Assembly (NCBI GenBank): GCA_013398055.1 | Contig: VZRS01009624.1 | Coordinates: 730,928-794,927 of the forward strand | DNA from: Ifrita kowaldi | Taxonomy: Eukaryota > Chordata > Aves > Passeriformes > Cinclosomatidae | Length of the DNA stretch: 64,000 bases | Direction: 5' to 3' | In this document: positions 1 through 13,500 of the stretch, piece by piece | How the letters are laid out: every line of letters starts with the position of its first letter | How positions within the stretch are numbered: the first letter of the stretch is position 1 | Notes under the pieces: model-generated | The model's database searches: none | Seen by the model: only the letters and a program-made list of their open reading frames with translations | What the model was told of the DNA's origin: nothing | Made by a program: the position numbers and the translations under genes

Positions 1-299
1 AATACAACTCCTATTCCTGAAATTTCATACTTTGTTTGGCCACGTCCAGCTGTTGTCAGTGGGGATGAGTGGGGGAAGGTGTGTCTTGTCATTGAAAAAA
101 TCATGTAAATGGGGGAACACATTTCTCCACATCCTTTTAGAGTAAATCTCTACCTGTACATTTCCACTGCCATTGGTAATTCCAGTGGAGGAGCAGGAAT
201 TGTCTCAGTACTGGACTCTGATATCTTCCAATCTTTAATTGTGAAGTTCCTACTTTGACAAGCACTTTGATTCACTAGAGCTTTCTGTTGCTTTTCCAG
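1..299 (+). other. 3' end of an FGGY intron
   Basis: This is non-coding sequence ending in a pyrimidine-rich tract and the acceptor TTTTCCAG at 292-299. The rest of this intron lies outside the window. I see no repeat or RNA gene in it. Confidence 0.85.
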
Positions 300-407
300 G
301 TCAGTGAAACCCCTGTTTTTGTGCCTGGTGTTTGGGGACCGTATTTCTCTGCAATGGTACCTGGATTGTGGCTGAATGAGGGAGGCCAAAGTGCTACAGG
401 AAAACTG
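300..407 (+). CDS. FGGY: FGGY coding exon (eighth from last)
   Basis: The 108-bp exon is phase 0 at both ends and encodes 36 residues, beginning VSETPVFVPGVWGPYFSAM and ending in GGQSATGKL. The acceptor is TTTTCCAG and the donor is CTG|GTGAGT. This is the start of the visible FGGY_C half. The segment GVWGPYFSAMVPG.W.NEGGQS is very strongly conserved in vertebrate FGGY proteins, and in the family this stretch sits near the hinge between the two lobes of the kinase. It is read through without stop and joins in frame to 3740. Confidence 0.95.
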
Positions 408-3400
408 GTGAGTGTTTGGAGCCACGGACAGGCTCCAAGACTGCTGCTGTTTGGGAAACCTTCACTGGCAATTCAGACCTGAAACACCTCCATAAAATCA
501 TGGGATGTACCAGGCTGCTGAAAGCAATTAACAATTAGATGACTGTTATGTCTCTTACATAATGTTAATTTGCATATAGATAGAGGATTACATACAGGGC
601 ATGTCTTCCTTTTATGGTGGTGGTGGTGATGGTTATTGTAATTATCTTACAGGCAAATAGGCTTCATTCTTTACTTTAACAGGAGGCTGAAACAGATTTT
701 GAGATGAAGAAAAATACATGAAGAAATATGAAGAAATACATAATGTGTTATATAGATCAGTTGTGTTCATTTATGACCATAAATGAAAGATGCATGGACA
801 GAACAGTAATATAGTAACATATTGTCCCATCACCTCGGTTCTTTCCTCCCTACAAAGAGTCTAACAGTATTAGGTTAATTTAATTTACCAACAAAAAATA
901 AAGCCAAGCTGGGTTCACTGAAAAATGAGTTTTCTTATTTACAGGAAGGCAGTCAGAACTAAAACACTGATATCAAATGTAAAGAAAGGCTACACGTACA
1001 CAACAGTATTTAGGCTTGAGTCCAAAGGTGTCAGCAAGACTTTAGTGACTGCTTAACCCTGGCGTTTCTGGGGCTCCCTGCGTCATCTTGCCCAACCTGT
1101 GGAAACGCTGGCTGCCCTCAGGGCTGAGCTGCAGGGCTTCTGGAGAGGCTGCAGGAGACAGGCCCAGGCCTGTGGGTGTCCCCTTGGAAAGCCCCAAGTG
1201 CAGGTGGGTTTGCTCTGTCACCAACTGCAGCTGTAATCGCTCTCTGCGATTACTCAGCACCACCCACCTCTTTGAAAGCCTGGAGATGGGAGTACATGGC
1301 CAGGAAATGCATTGGGGCATCACTGCATTTATACATTCCATGTGGAACAGTCACTGAATGAGAGGCACAAATCCTCCTGGATCGGGAAGCCCGGACACAC
1401 CCCAAGCTGAGCCGGGAATGGGGATCCCTTCTGCGCTCTCTCCTTGGCCACGTCAGCCTGGCGTTCCTCTGTGTCACAGCTCCAGTGGCACAGTCATTCC
1501 TCCTCCTGCAGCCTGGTTTCCCACCCCACCTCCAGCCCATCCTTAGCCTTGTGGCTAAAATCTGCTTTTGCAGCAGATGGGATGTGTGTGCTTTAAATTT
1601 TTCAGGTCGAGACTGGGCTAGAACCAGAAAGTGCCCCATTTTACAAATAACTGCTACAACCAGACATAAAACGAAACAATGTCTATATAAAATAATAAGT
1701 ATATGCTCACAACACCACCATTTTTCAAGGAAAATGGCAAATCTTGTGTGTTGCTTTGCAAGAACACTTTGGAGAGGAAAGTTTCTGTGTGCTTAATCCC
1801 AAGCAGGTAAATACACTTATCTAAGCTCCAGACAGGATACGGCCAGTCAGTAGTTTTTCTTGGCTGGCTCACAGTGGTTCCACACTTAAAATGTACAATG
1901 AGAGTTAGGGCTTTTCAAAAAGATGATTTTTAAAATCTTTTCCTTTCTTGTACCAGAGAACAAGACGTTCCTGAATCATTAAAGAAATTACTGGAAAAAA
2001 TGAACGGTCTTGTTAGGACCCATAGCAAAATTCAGCTTGAAGCACTGTTAGGAATATTAGGGAAAGTGTCTTACTAAAACACTCTTGGAATATCCCATGT
2101 GGTTTTCTTGAGGTGGTATGAACAGAAAACACAGGGAGCCATGGGAGGAGACAGTGCCATGTGCACTGAGCAGGATACATTGCATTTAATATCTCTGTCA
2201 TTTCAAAGCTCCTGCTTGCTCACTCCTAAAGTTTTCTGAAAACAAACAAACAAAAAGGACATGATTAGGGATTCTTTCCATTGCTTGATCAATGCCCTGA
2301 GGTGAATTATTTCCATAAAATTTGAACAGTCTGATAAAACTTCTTAGAAGTAAAACTGATACAGTTCCCTTTAAAAAGCTCTGATTTTTTTTTTTTTGAT
2401 ACAGCTGCAAAAGAAATCAGTTGGATTTTGGAAACAGTTTTAGATAGAGTCCAAATGAAGAATTAAGAAGTCTCTCATTCTGAATATTCATGTTTAGCTG
2501 TATATTCAATGGGGTTTTACACTGTATTTTCAAAATTTATAAGAAAGATACTGCACAATGGAGACAAAGGATGGCATGACACCATTACAAAGTGTGAAAT
2601 AAAAAATAGCAGAAAAGGGTTTCTAGATGCATCCCTCATGTGGCCATGGCTTGAATGAAGGGCATTTAAATATCAAACTTCATAACTCCTGTAACAGTTT
2701 TGTGTAACAGTGTCTTCATAGCATACACCTATATGTGATATTTATTTATATATTTATTTCTGAATTTAGGAGCTGCCCCTGTGTTCTGAAGAGATGATGC
2801 AGGATTGCAGAGTTCAGGCCTGAGCTGTGTTTCTGGTGCATGCACACGTTTGAACTCTGTCTTTGGTGCCAGTCTCAGGAAGAAGAGACATGTATTATTT
2901 TCTTTGCTGTGTTCACATGTGTGTATGCTTCATTATATGGTTCAGGACTATGGTTCATGCTGTTAAAGATTCAATACTAATGTGATTTGCTGCCAATAAG
3001 TATTGCCAAATATACTCAGTGCTCTTGAGTAGCTCCAGTTTTGCCTCCTTAGCTTTTACTGTCACCTCTGATGGGATATTACCAAGAGGCCACAAAACCT
3101 GCTGAATTATTGTCTTAAAAGCCCATATTATTCTACGTGATACTTTGTTTTGTGAGTAATGGTAACCACTCTGGAGTGGAAGGACAAGCTGATTTATAAA
3201 TTCAGTATAAGGCAGAGCTTATATTGATCTTCTTTTATAGCAATAATTGCTTCTCAGGGTATACATTTTGTTTCCTGCAATGAATGTATGAAGCATCTAT
3301 CAGGATGACAACACACCTCGTGTTTTATCATAACAGTGTGATCGAGAAAGATGTAGGGATTTGGGCCAAGAAGATGCTTCTGGTAGAATTCCAAGGAGGA

Positions 3401-3739
3401 TCCATGCAGAATGGGAGAGACAAGAGGGCATGCTCTCAGGGGGTGTTGGACAGGAAAAAAGTCATCTTTTCACCTTGCTCTCCTGACTGAGGAGCTGCAT
3501 GCTTGGCATTTGGCCTGGGTTTGGTGCAAAGTCGGTTGTTTTTCTTACTGTTTATATGCCGAATCCTGAATGTCAGTGGGAGTTTTGCCATTGGCTTCTC
3601 TAGGTCTAGGATTTAACACTGCATGAGCAATTTAAAAGCTCTCTTGTCTCTTTTAGAGCTATGACACTGCCTTTCCCTTTTCCAGGACTGAATTTTTAAG
3701 ATGTAATCATCCCCAAAATGTTGCTTTTCTCTTTTTCAG
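408..3739 (+). other. FGGY intron, 3.3 kb
   Basis: The donor is GTGAGT and the acceptor CTTTTTCAG at 3731-3739. The intron holds a moderately GC-rich patch at about 1030-1540, where several overlapping short open frames on both strands look like composition effects. There is a 13-base T run at 2385-2397 and some AT-rich sequence around 2740-2760. I see no recognisable repeat family or RNA gene. Confidence 0.8.
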
Positions 3740-3801
3740 ATCGATCATGTGGTGCGAGGCCACGTCGCCTTCCCGGAATTAGAGGCAAAAGCTGCAGCCA
3801 G
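3740..3801 (+). CDS. FGGY: FGGY coding exon (seventh from last)
   Basis: The 62-bp exon enters in phase 0 and leaves with two bases of a split codon. It encodes IDHVVRGHVAFPELEAKAAA plus AG of the next codon. The acceptor is TTTTTCAG and the donor CCAG|GTCACT, a weaker donor than the others in the gene because it lacks the A/G at +3 and the G at +5. The residues match the FGGY segment linking the WGPYFSAM region to the helix before the sugar-side loop. The exon is too short to show as a separate open frame, but it is bracketed by good splice sites and fits both neighbours in phase. Confidence 0.92.
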
Positions 3802-6800
3802 GTCACTGTTTTATTCCTTTATCATATCCCTGCCTTACAAACTGATGCACACTGTATTCCCAGCAGTGTCCTCATTCTGAATTAGGGGAATTAACAGTCT
3901 GATAGTGTGCTGGAAGTATTTACGAAGACTTGCCAGGTGATTGCTCAAAAATAAAAGGTTTAAACTCCCCTCAGATACCTTTGGCATATCTAAGTAATGA
4001 TATTAACCTTTTGCTTTTCAGCTTTTCTCTCCAGCCCAGGGTATTTCTTGATTCCAGAGCACCAGCCCTGTTCAGCAGATCTTCATGCCTTGGGCTAAGA
4101 ATGTGTCTTAATTTGTAGGTGAAACAATTAAGGTCTAAGGAGGAGATATGGCTTAATGAGGAATGTATTATTCAGTATTTTTGAAACAGTCATCTAAAGG
4201 AAGGTGTAGCCACTGTAGGAGAAACTCCTGCATGGCAGCACAAATAGAACAGAGAAACCCAAGATGAATTTTCAGACAAAATGTAAAATGGAGGGGTGAC
4301 TTGGAGGTAACTCCAGGATTCCTTGAACCAGAGGCTGTGTGTGATGTGGAATTTGAGCTTGTTCTGCTTTAGAAGTCGATGAAGACAGTTCAGACACTTC
4401 TGTCAGGCCTGGACTTTCTCAAGCTTTTTTGGCTTGGATTCATTCTAAGATGGTTCACATCTCTCCCAGAGAGGTCTCAGCTGAACAGCTGGGCACGTTG
4501 GATGAAAATGTGATTCTCTTTTAATGTCTTTTTCCTCCTTAGATTAAAGAAAAAAAGCCAGCAAACTTGGCATTTTCCCTTCAGCTTCTCCCTGTGGTGT
4601 GAGAGGCAGGGTCAGTCCTGATAGATGGATTAAGCACGTGTAGTTACAGAGTTACTTTCAGTCCTCCCTGGGGAGATAAAGCTCTACCTGGTTTCTCTGG
4701 ATGACCCTTCCTTGCCTTGCAGGGCCCACTGCCTTCCTTGTTTGTTAAGAACTTGACCAGGATTCCCAGAAATGTATTGGACTCCATTCAATATGAAACA
4801 GATTCACGCTTCCTAGAATTCTCTTTGTTGTTCTCTGCAAAAGGAAATCAGGAAATAAATGCATCTGTGTATGTTTGGAATAAAGATTGAACTGGGTCCT
4901 TTTCAAAGTTCTGGCTTTCAGGCCATTTTTCCAGTGCCCCCATTTGAAGCACAAGCATAAGACAAACAGTTTAGTCTGTAATGCCAGGATAAACCTTTTT
5001 TTTTTGTGTTGGAAAGATGCCTATGGAGTAGCCTACTTGTGTCTGCTGGGTCTGATGCTGAGCTGACTGATCTCAACTAATGCCACAGTGCAAAAACTGA
5101 GACTGTGATGTGAGCAGGACACTGAACACAGAATATTGGGAGTAGATCTCCGTATTATCCAAGGGTATGGTGTCATAACTTTGGATTTGAGTCTCTTGCA
5201 GTTAGTAAAACGGAGAATAGCACTGATAGTCACAGTTGTGATGTTTTATAAAAAGAGTGGTAATATTTTCTTAAGTTAATTTGCTCGGTGGTACTTTTGT
5301 AATGCTTTCCAGATATCACTTTCCTGATGAAACATTGGTATAGCTATAAATTTACTAAACAAGTCTCATATTAATTCTCTCATCCTCTTTCTCCCAGTCC
5401 TTCTCAAATATTTGTTAAATTTGAAGAATTTAATTTGAAAAAACAAAAATCAAGAACTTTGAAATTTGAACTTATTTTTTCTCCTTATTTTTTCCTTTCT
5501 ATTTTTACATGGTTCACAAACTTCAGCCTTATCAGAGGTGCAAGCAGCAGCTGCTGTTGGCCCAAACTCAGGATTTTGTTTTTACTTACATTAAGTCATA
5601 TAATTAATACACAGAATCCCAGACTGGTTTGGGTTGGGAGGGACCTGAGAGCCCATCCAGTCCCACCCCCTGCCAGGAGCAGGGACACCTCCCACTATCC
5701 CAGGTTGCTCCAACCTGGCCTGGGACCCTTCCAGGGATGGGGCAGCCACAGCTGCTCTGGGCACCCTGTGCCAGGGCCTCCCCACCCTCACAGGGAGGAA
5801 TTCCCTCCCAATATCCCATCTAACCCTGCCCTCCGGCAGTTTGAAGCCATTCCCTGTGTCTCCAGGCCCTTGTAATTGTCTCTCTCCATCTTTCCTGTAG
5901 GTTCCCTTCAACCATGGTATCTTGTTTTGGAGGATTATTGGTGATGATAAATCATTTCACTGGAATTCTCAGCAGAACAGTTCAGAGAATTTGGTTTATT
6001 ATGTTTAAGGCTATTCTCTGTGTGGGTGTAGGAATTTGAATCTGTTCAGCCATTGCAAATAGCCATAGAAGGGAAACCAAATGAGAATTCCATGCTTTGG
6101 TGTGCAATTCCATGTTGCCTTTCCTTCCCATGCTGGGTGCAGTGCAGCGAAGAGCTAAGCACATGCATGTGTAGCTCATTCAAAAAACAACATCAGAGGT
6201 CACAAATCCACGTCTCTTGCTTGCTGCTGCCCATCACCTCCTTCTGCCTCCCCAGACCTGTCCTCCCTTTCTCCTGATGCTGCTCAGAAGCCGTTTGGAG
6301 TGGCAGGTCCCTGCTGAGCAGCTGATCTCAGGAGTTTCCCTGTGCAAACTCTCCTTTGCCCACACCAGAGCAGATTTCCAGCTGTGTTTAGCGCCGGTGC
6401 AGAGATTTGTGGTGACTTGTAAGGGCGTGAGAGGCTCAGACAACCAGCTCTGACCGCTGCTGCTGGAGGCCAGGCTTGTGCAACCCTCCCAGTCCTATTC
6501 CTGGCTTCTTTTTTTACCCTTCTTTTACTGGAAGTGGAGAGGGTTGAACTACAGGAGGATTTTTTGGACAATTTAAATTTAGCATTTGGTCAATCTGATG
6601 GGCAAAATCTGTGAGCACCAAAACTTGGGGTTTTTCAGGCGATTTAGTGAGTAGCAGAAATTGCTGTGATGCATCACTTTAGCTCTTCATCCTACACCTT
6701 GTGTACATCTGACATTTAGTCATCACTGCTCTGTCAAATCCTGTACAGGTAGATTAGAGTAGAAAATTTTTAAAAAATTAAATAATATGATCATTTTTGG

Positions 6801-8983
6801 TTTTAAGTTTAAATAAGTCTGTTTTCTAGAGTGACCATTTCTAATCTCTGGAGAAGAATAGTGTCTATCTGACAGCAAAGTTTCTATGTCCTTTGGCACT
6901 TGGTGAAGTGATGTTTCAGGGCAGAATTCCCATTCCTATAGATCTCAGTGCCATTTCCCCATCTCTCCTGAAAAGAAAGCATTGAAGTTACATACACGGG
7001 ATCTATCAGCAATTCTGGGATCTTTCTAGCAGAACATAATAATCATATTTGGCAGTTTTCTGTAACTCTAGATGGTTTAGAACCTTCTTTTTCAATGTAG
7101 AAATCTAGAATTTTTAGATTTTTTTTCCCTGAAAGATACCTGCTGGCATCTTCCATGACTCCTGAACAGATTAACTACCAGCCTCTGGTTGCTTTCTGAA
7201 GCCGTGTCCCAAGTATGAGCATAACTCTGGGCAGACTTGCATTGATTTCTTATTCTCCACTTTCAGCACAGCTCCTTTTTCATGGCAACAGCTCGTGCTC
7301 AGCTCTGCAGGTCAGAGGCAGCTGCCACTGATACCTTCTCACAGAACTGAGTAGAAAAAGCTCCAGGAGCTGGTGGTGTTATACTGTGTTAAACACAAAG
7401 GTGGTAAAACAGGAACTGGCAACTGTTTGAGGGGTTTTGCTGGTCACTCAGTCCAAATGTAGTGCCTTGAACCCTTATCTGTATTTAGGAAAAAAAACGT
7501 GAAAAGGTGTGGAAAAAAGTGCAATTCCAAGGTTATGTGGATTTTAAGCATATTTGGCTCAACTTCAGCCTCTTTTTGTTCAGTGCTTGTGCTCTGACAG
7601 AGCTGCACAAATGGCTAATCCTTGTGAGAGCAATCAAGCAGGACGGAGATGAGAGAGAAGCTGGGATGTCTGGTGGGTCTGTGGTTGAGTGAAGTTTTCT
7701 TTTTTTATCCTTTGCAACAGCCAAGCCATGATTGAGACTGGAATTAAAATGACTTTATCCTTAGCATGCACTGCTTGTAGTAGAGTCTTTAGGGATGGAG
7801 AAAACAGGGCCACTTTTACAACAACGGGAAGAAAGTGATGGTGACCTCCAAATTATCATAATTCAGGCCCAGGAAGACACATAAAGTACATTTTAAAGGA
7901 CGTGAATAATGATGTAAATTAGTTATTTTAATGTCTTCCAAGTGTACTTCATTTTGAATGATATCCTCTGATAGTGTACACATGGTAAGGTATAATTGAA
8001 AAAACATGCATCTGAATGGTTGAATGCAAAGTATAAATATACAGCTGCTAGTGGGTCAGAAGTCAAACTAGTAAAGCATATGCCAAATTCCCTTAGGGAT
8101 CTCATTAGGGCATGATTGAATATACATGTAGAGGCTAAATGAATATCACTGTTTGGGTCTGCAGTGGATGAGACAATGACTAATCAATTGTAATTAGGGT
8201 TAGATGCTATTATTGACCCACATGTCTAGAATTAAATGCCCCACTTGGAGATTTCCAAGGAGTTGGAAAATATATATGGGTTTGTTTGTGATAGGATGAG
8301 CATTTGAAAAAAAATATTCAGAGTGTAATTGCAACATTTTTTAAATGGAATGTCACTAGAGTCATTGCAAGCCAAGGCACTGAAGAATTCACCATCAGTC
8401 CTAAGTCCAGGAAAAAAAGTCTGTTGGATATTGTGGAGCTGGGTGTAGCATCTGAACTTAGATACAGTCATATTTAGGCCCATGTTGGGCTCCTCCCTAA
8501 AATAGCAGCCACTCACTTTCTCTCCTCCACCCTCAGTGCTGCATTTTAATCATAACACACATTGAAATAATTATGACTTAAAAAAGGAAAGCTGTACATC
8601 CAGGACTATTGATTAATCAGAGAAACTTTTAAACATTTGCACAGGAATTTGGTTTTCATTTCTGTCTGGAATCCTCCTTACTCCTCCCTCTCAGCTGTGG
8701 GAGAGGAGCAGCAGCAGCCCCCAAATCTCAAACAACTCTGGGGACCCTGAGGAGTCAGTGGACAAACTCAAGGTCACATTATCTCCCCTCATCCCGGGAA
8801 ATTCAGGAATTCTGATGGCCTGTTGAGCACACGTGCACAGAGACATCCCTGCAGTGCCATGGCCTTGGCAGGCAGTGGGATTTTGCCGTGCTTTGATGGG
8901 GTTTCTGCATTTGATGGTAGTACAAATGTTTTATGTTTGATGAATAACCTCCCCCCTCTTTTCCCAACTTGTTTTTCTTGCAG
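3802..8983 (+). other. FGGY intron, 5.2 kb
   Basis: The intron runs from donor GTCACT to acceptor TTTCTTGCAG. It contains one clear CR1 fragment (5611-5912, listed separately). The rest is unremarkable single-copy-looking sequence with short chance open frames on both strands. Confidence 0.8.
5611..5912 (-). mobile_element. CR1 LINE 3' fragment
   Basis: Read on the plus strand, this begins with the reverse complement of the CR1 3' end (GACTGGTTTGGGTTGGGAGG). It continues through the typical segments CAGGGACACCTCCCACTATC, GGGCACCCTGTGCCAGGGCC and CTCACAGGGAGGAATTCCCT. The insertion is therefore in antisense orientation to FGGY. It is about 300 bp, 5'-truncated as usual for CR1, and carries no intact reverse transcriptase frame. 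The overlapping open frames at 5435-5911 on both strands are by-products of this repeat. Confidence 0.9.
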
Positions 8984-9131
8984 TGCTCACAGTATATATA
9001 CATACTTGAACAGTCACCTGGATCTGATTAAGAAATCTTTGCCTGTGGGTTTCCTCACTGTTGATTTACATGTTTGGCCAGATTTCCATGGTAACAGATC
9101 TCCCTTAACAGATCTGACACTAAAGGGCATG
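8984..9131 (+). CDS. FGGY: FGGY coding exon (sixth from last)
   Basis: The 148-bp exon completes the codon split with 3800-3801 (AG+T, Ser) and ends in phase 0 with ATG|GTAAGA. After the first residue it encodes AHSIYTYLNSHLDLIKK, then PVGFLTVDLHVWPDFHGNRS and PLTDLTLKGM. The WPDFHGNRSP..D....G stretch corresponds to the family motif P.l.GeRaP.wD..arG, which packs against the sugar and forms part of the active-site cleft. Human FGGY has Arg at the junction codon where this bird has Ser. That is a plausible substitution at an exon border, but an off-by-one splice choice should be kept in mind. Confidence 0.95.
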
Positions 9132-10470
9132 GTAAGAAACAGCCTGTCTTTGCAAAAAGGTCAATACAGGGGGAAAAAAAAAAAAGCAGTTTGGAAGGAG
9201 CTTTTCTTCAATTTTGAGCATACTCCTCCTTAGCTATTTACACTGTCCAAAAGGATTTGGGTTTCTTGCTGCATTGCTGATGTTTCAGTAGAAAACCAGA
9301 GATCATTGTACTTGAGATATCACTACAGCCACATTAATTTTCTAAAAACATGAGGAATGCTGTGTGTGTGTCCAGGTACCTTTCCTAGGAATCACATTTC
9401 ACAGCTCTTGCTGTTGTTACCTCACCTGTGTACCAAATTCTGCATATTTGTTGTGATGAATTTCAACACAAATTTGGGTAGACCTGTCTGGGAAAGGAAT
9501 GAAATACTCTGGCGATAGGTGGTTGATTTAGACAGCTTCTCAGCCCATCTTTCAGAGTTTGGGTGTTCCTCTTCATTGAATTTACAGTGCTGGATCAGCT
9601 CACTCACCAGCCAGGGCTGGGCAGAACTGTAACAGAAGGGTGTTGTAAGGGTATCATTTGGTGATATCAAAATACCTGGTGATTAATGCAAAAATCTCCT
9701 TCAAAATGGCAAATTGTCCTTCAAGTGAGCGTCTCAAGCTACTCACCAGCACCAAAATCTGCTGTATTTAAGGCTGAGACAGGAAAGGCATAAGCACTGC
9801 AGCATGTTTTAAACCACAAATGAGGGAAACATTAAAAAAAAAAGGACCTATATATTTTTGGATCCTAGTAATACCTCCATTATTTTATGAAAGAATTATA
9901 TGCTGCAGCAGAATCAGCATTTCCTTGGTATGATGGGTGTATGCAAATACTGGTAATAGCAACCCATTTTTTCTGTCACAATTATGTCTACGTTCAGGTC
10001 TTGCCTGATATTAATCCAGAGTAACTACAGTGCAGTATTGATTTATGTCAGAGTAAAGGAGGTTAAGATACAGTATTTAATTATTAATTGTGTTTCAGTG
10101 TTAGGGTGCTTGGGAGGGAGGGGGAGAAATGCTTTTAAAAAGTTATTTTTATGTAATAGCATCTTCATATTATTACATTAAATACATTCACGAGCAATAT
10201 CTGAGTCATGACATAAAACTGTCAGAGTTAATCTATCTCTAATCCCATACAATATGCTGTTTGTTCTTTATTTCTTCACAAGGGGAAAGGATAATTTATG
10301 TGGTTCTTCCCCAGATCAGGAATAACATGTTTAACATAACATTATGTGTACAGCTCACAGGAGTAAGGCTTGGAATTAGCACTTAGAGCTTGTTACAACA
10401 AGAAGCCATAGAAAATAATAGAGTTTTACTTTGGCTGGGTTTTTACATCTTCTTTTTGATCTTTGCACAG
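9132..10470 (+). other. FGGY intron, 1.3 kb
   Basis: The donor is GTAAGA and the acceptor CTTTGCACAG. The intron contains an A-rich run around 9174-9185 and another near 9834-9843. I see no recognisable repeat family or RNA gene. Confidence 0.8.
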
Positions 10471-10545
10471 GTTGTTGGACTAACATTGTCTCGGGGTCTG
10501 GATGAACTTGCCCTTATCTACTTGGCCACGATCCAAGCCATTGCT
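10471..10545 (+). CDS. FGGY: FGGY coding exon (fifth from last)
   Basis: The 75-bp exon is phase 0 at both ends and encodes 25 residues, beginning VVGLTLSRGLDELALIYLAT and ending IQAIA. The acceptor is TTTGCACAG and the donor GCT|GTAAGA. Joined to the previous exon it gives LKGMVVGLTLS.., which resembles the FGGY family C-terminal signature region (G.x.G[LIVM] followed by a helix ending [AS][ST]..[EQ]). It does not fit the strict pattern at every position, and this is also true of the human protein as I recall it. The helix lines the nucleotide side of the cleft. Confidence 0.94.
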
Positions 10546-13500
10546 GTAAGACATTTTTAGTGCACAAAAGAAGAAATGAATTGTCTCGTGTTCTGTGGCA
10601 GACTGATCGCTCCCTTCTGCTAACCAGATTTCTAACAGTACATGAGTTCACTTAATGGGCTTCTTAAAGGAGCAAGATACTGTTTACCCACATTGGTGAC
10701 CACTCCCAACTGGGGGATAATCATCAGACTGTGGGGAAGATGTTCCCCTAAAAAATCTGGTCCTTATGGCAATTCTGTAAGCGGAGCTTTTGCCTCTGGT
10801 GCAGATGTGAGGGAGGAGGCTGACAGTGCAAGGAGCAGTGTTAACATCCCAGCTGTCTAGAGAGAGGCTGAGAGAGGGGGAGAAAAGCTTTGGCAATTGT
10901 ACAAAGGGCTCTGTGCTGCCCTGAAAAGCCTCAGCGTCAGATTGTTCCCATATCCACGGGTTTGCCCTGCCTGCCCAGTGGGTGAGGCTGTGGTTCAGAC
11001 CCACCAGGGCAGATCTTCCCCCCTCGTGTCCCTGCCCCGAGGGGAGCAGTCCCAGCCCGTGGCCCTGGTTGGACAAGCAGGCAGGGCAGGGAGGCTGGGA
11101 ATGTCCCTCCTGTTTGCCAGCACGCAGGGATGGGGAATTTTATCGGAATGCTTTTCTTTCTGCCCTGGTTTTCTCTGGAAGCCAGGATTTCCAGTTCACG
11201 AGAAGTTTTGAGGTGAAACCCTGGCTCACAGAAGTGGTTTGGAAAGGCTGGCTCAGGGTGTTTCCAGTGGGACGTGCTGTCCCCAGCCCTCTGGTGACCA
11301 AAGGCACATCTCTTTAACATCCGTTCTGTCAATTTCTTATTTTATTTTTTTTTTAAAGTTTGTTGAACTTGAGGTGTTTTTGCAAAACATGAACAGTCTG
11401 ATGAATTGGGGAGTTTTCCTGACAAAACTCTGTTCAGTTGGAAAACTTCCAAACTCCTCTCCTGGTTAAACAACAACTTTTCTAGGCTGGGTCAGCCATC
11501 TGGGATGGAGAGGGTGGGCGGCTGCTGTAAATTTACTGGGAATTGTACATCTTATGTGTTAACCCTCCCTCTTCAGCAAGTAACGAGAACTTAACCCCAG
11601 CCTGGGATTCACTGTTGTGAGTTTGGAGCCTTTTGCAGATGAATGTAGCTGGGCTATACCTGATGCTTCAGTATAATCCCACCATTGAAAGAAGAATGTG
11701 GAGGAGAGGTTAAACAATGCCAGGGACTGATCCTGCCCCTGAAAGGAACTTCCCAGTCTGGAACAGGTGCCCTGCGATTATCTCGTGCTAACGAAGTGGA
11801 AAGCTTCTCTGTTGGAAATCCTGGGAAAGTCACCTATTATCTCATTGTATGATACAGCTCGAACTTTATTGTGAAACACAAATACTGTCTTGAACAGTAA
11901 ATTCAGCAGCTGCGTATCTTTTGGAGAGCTGATTGGGCTGATTTGATATAAAAAGGCCATACTGGAGTTTTCTTTTCACTATAAGTTAAGGGAAATTATT
12001 TTTTCCCCAAGTATTGTTGAAACAGTAGCTAAAAAGTAGACAGAGAACATTGGTTTTGACTCGATGCATTTACTAATATTTAATGGGATACCTAGGAAAT
12101 TAAATTTTCACTCCCAGTTTTAGCTTCACTTTTATTGAAGGAAACAGTTGTAGTAATCCTGTACCATTAGCTGTCTTCAATGGGTGCAAGATAAACTTTA
12201 AACCTATGTAAATATCTTGTACAAAGTGTAGGCCTGCCCACAGAATGTTAATCTCTAGTTTTCTTTTCAGCAGGAGATGCTTTTTCCTTTTTATATAAAA
12301 TTTGCATTTGAAGCCCCTCAATTTGCATTTTCTCCAATCCAGGATTAAATTAGTCCCCCCCCCCCTCCCCACAGTGAAATAAGTCTGGCTTTAATTTAAA
12401 TTGATGTGTGAATACAATTTTCCAGGCAGGTAAACACAAAATAATTTTCACAGCATGTTCTTTCTCAGGGTCTTTGACGTGTGTATGTTGTGAGAGAAGT
12501 TGTTAATAAATTTGAATTTCAGAAGCACTGAAAGAGAATCTCCCTTTAACTATTCACTGCAAAATGCAATGCAGCAGTTGGACAGATGAGAACATGATCA
12601 GAGATGTAATTGTGGCTGTCCAGCGTGTTCTGAGCAGACAGACTCCTTTTGGAGCAGTTTATTTTTCCATAATTAAAATCGTGGCGGTGCGATTTGGAAA
12701 TCAGCCTTCTGTGTCAATAGGGAAGCGATGGATTTAGTCAGCTGGGGCTGAGGCTGCTCAGGTTCCTCTGAACTGCTTGTCTAAAAATCAAAATACATTT
12801 GAAGGCCTGTCCAGAATAGTGCTGAGCATTCAGTGTGGATGTCTCCAGCCTGGTGGAATCCTGCAAGTTCAATTTTCAGTAGCTTTTATTTGAAGAGGGG
12901 TATGTTGCAGCTGCAGCCCTCTTAATGAACTGCAGCATGGCCTAAAGAAAACTTAAATAACTGTTCATGAAAACTCTGACCAGATTGATTTTTGTGGGGA
13001 ATCTGCCTACAAAGAGGCAGCCTGGGCAGCATTTTGCCTTGAATTTGACATTTTGTCAAGTCTGAGCTTCAAACTTAACTTGCAAGGTATTACAGAGCTA
13101 GGAATTATTTTTGGTCAAATAGTTTGTCAAAGAAACGGAAAATATTCTTGCAAAAGAGAAATAGGGAGAAGGTTGGCTTCAGTGAGGAGGGAAGCAAAGC
13201 AAATAAAAAGAGAAAAGATTATTTTTGAAAATGGCAAAGCATTTACTTCTGTCATTCTGATTTGAGTTTCTGATTTGAGTTTCTGATTTGATGAAAGTTT
13301 AAAATATGCCTGCATTTGAGATGTTCAATTAACCCAGCCATGAAGTGGAACATTTTGTTTTGCATAGGGCAAAGGCCAAGAGAAATAGTTAAGCCAATAC
13401 AAAATTCTTCAGGTTTTCCTTTTTGCTGAAAAGACAGAAAACACAGTTTTTTGTTTGCTGCTCTCTCTTTGTTCTGTTTTGCTATTTGGCTTCAGAATTG

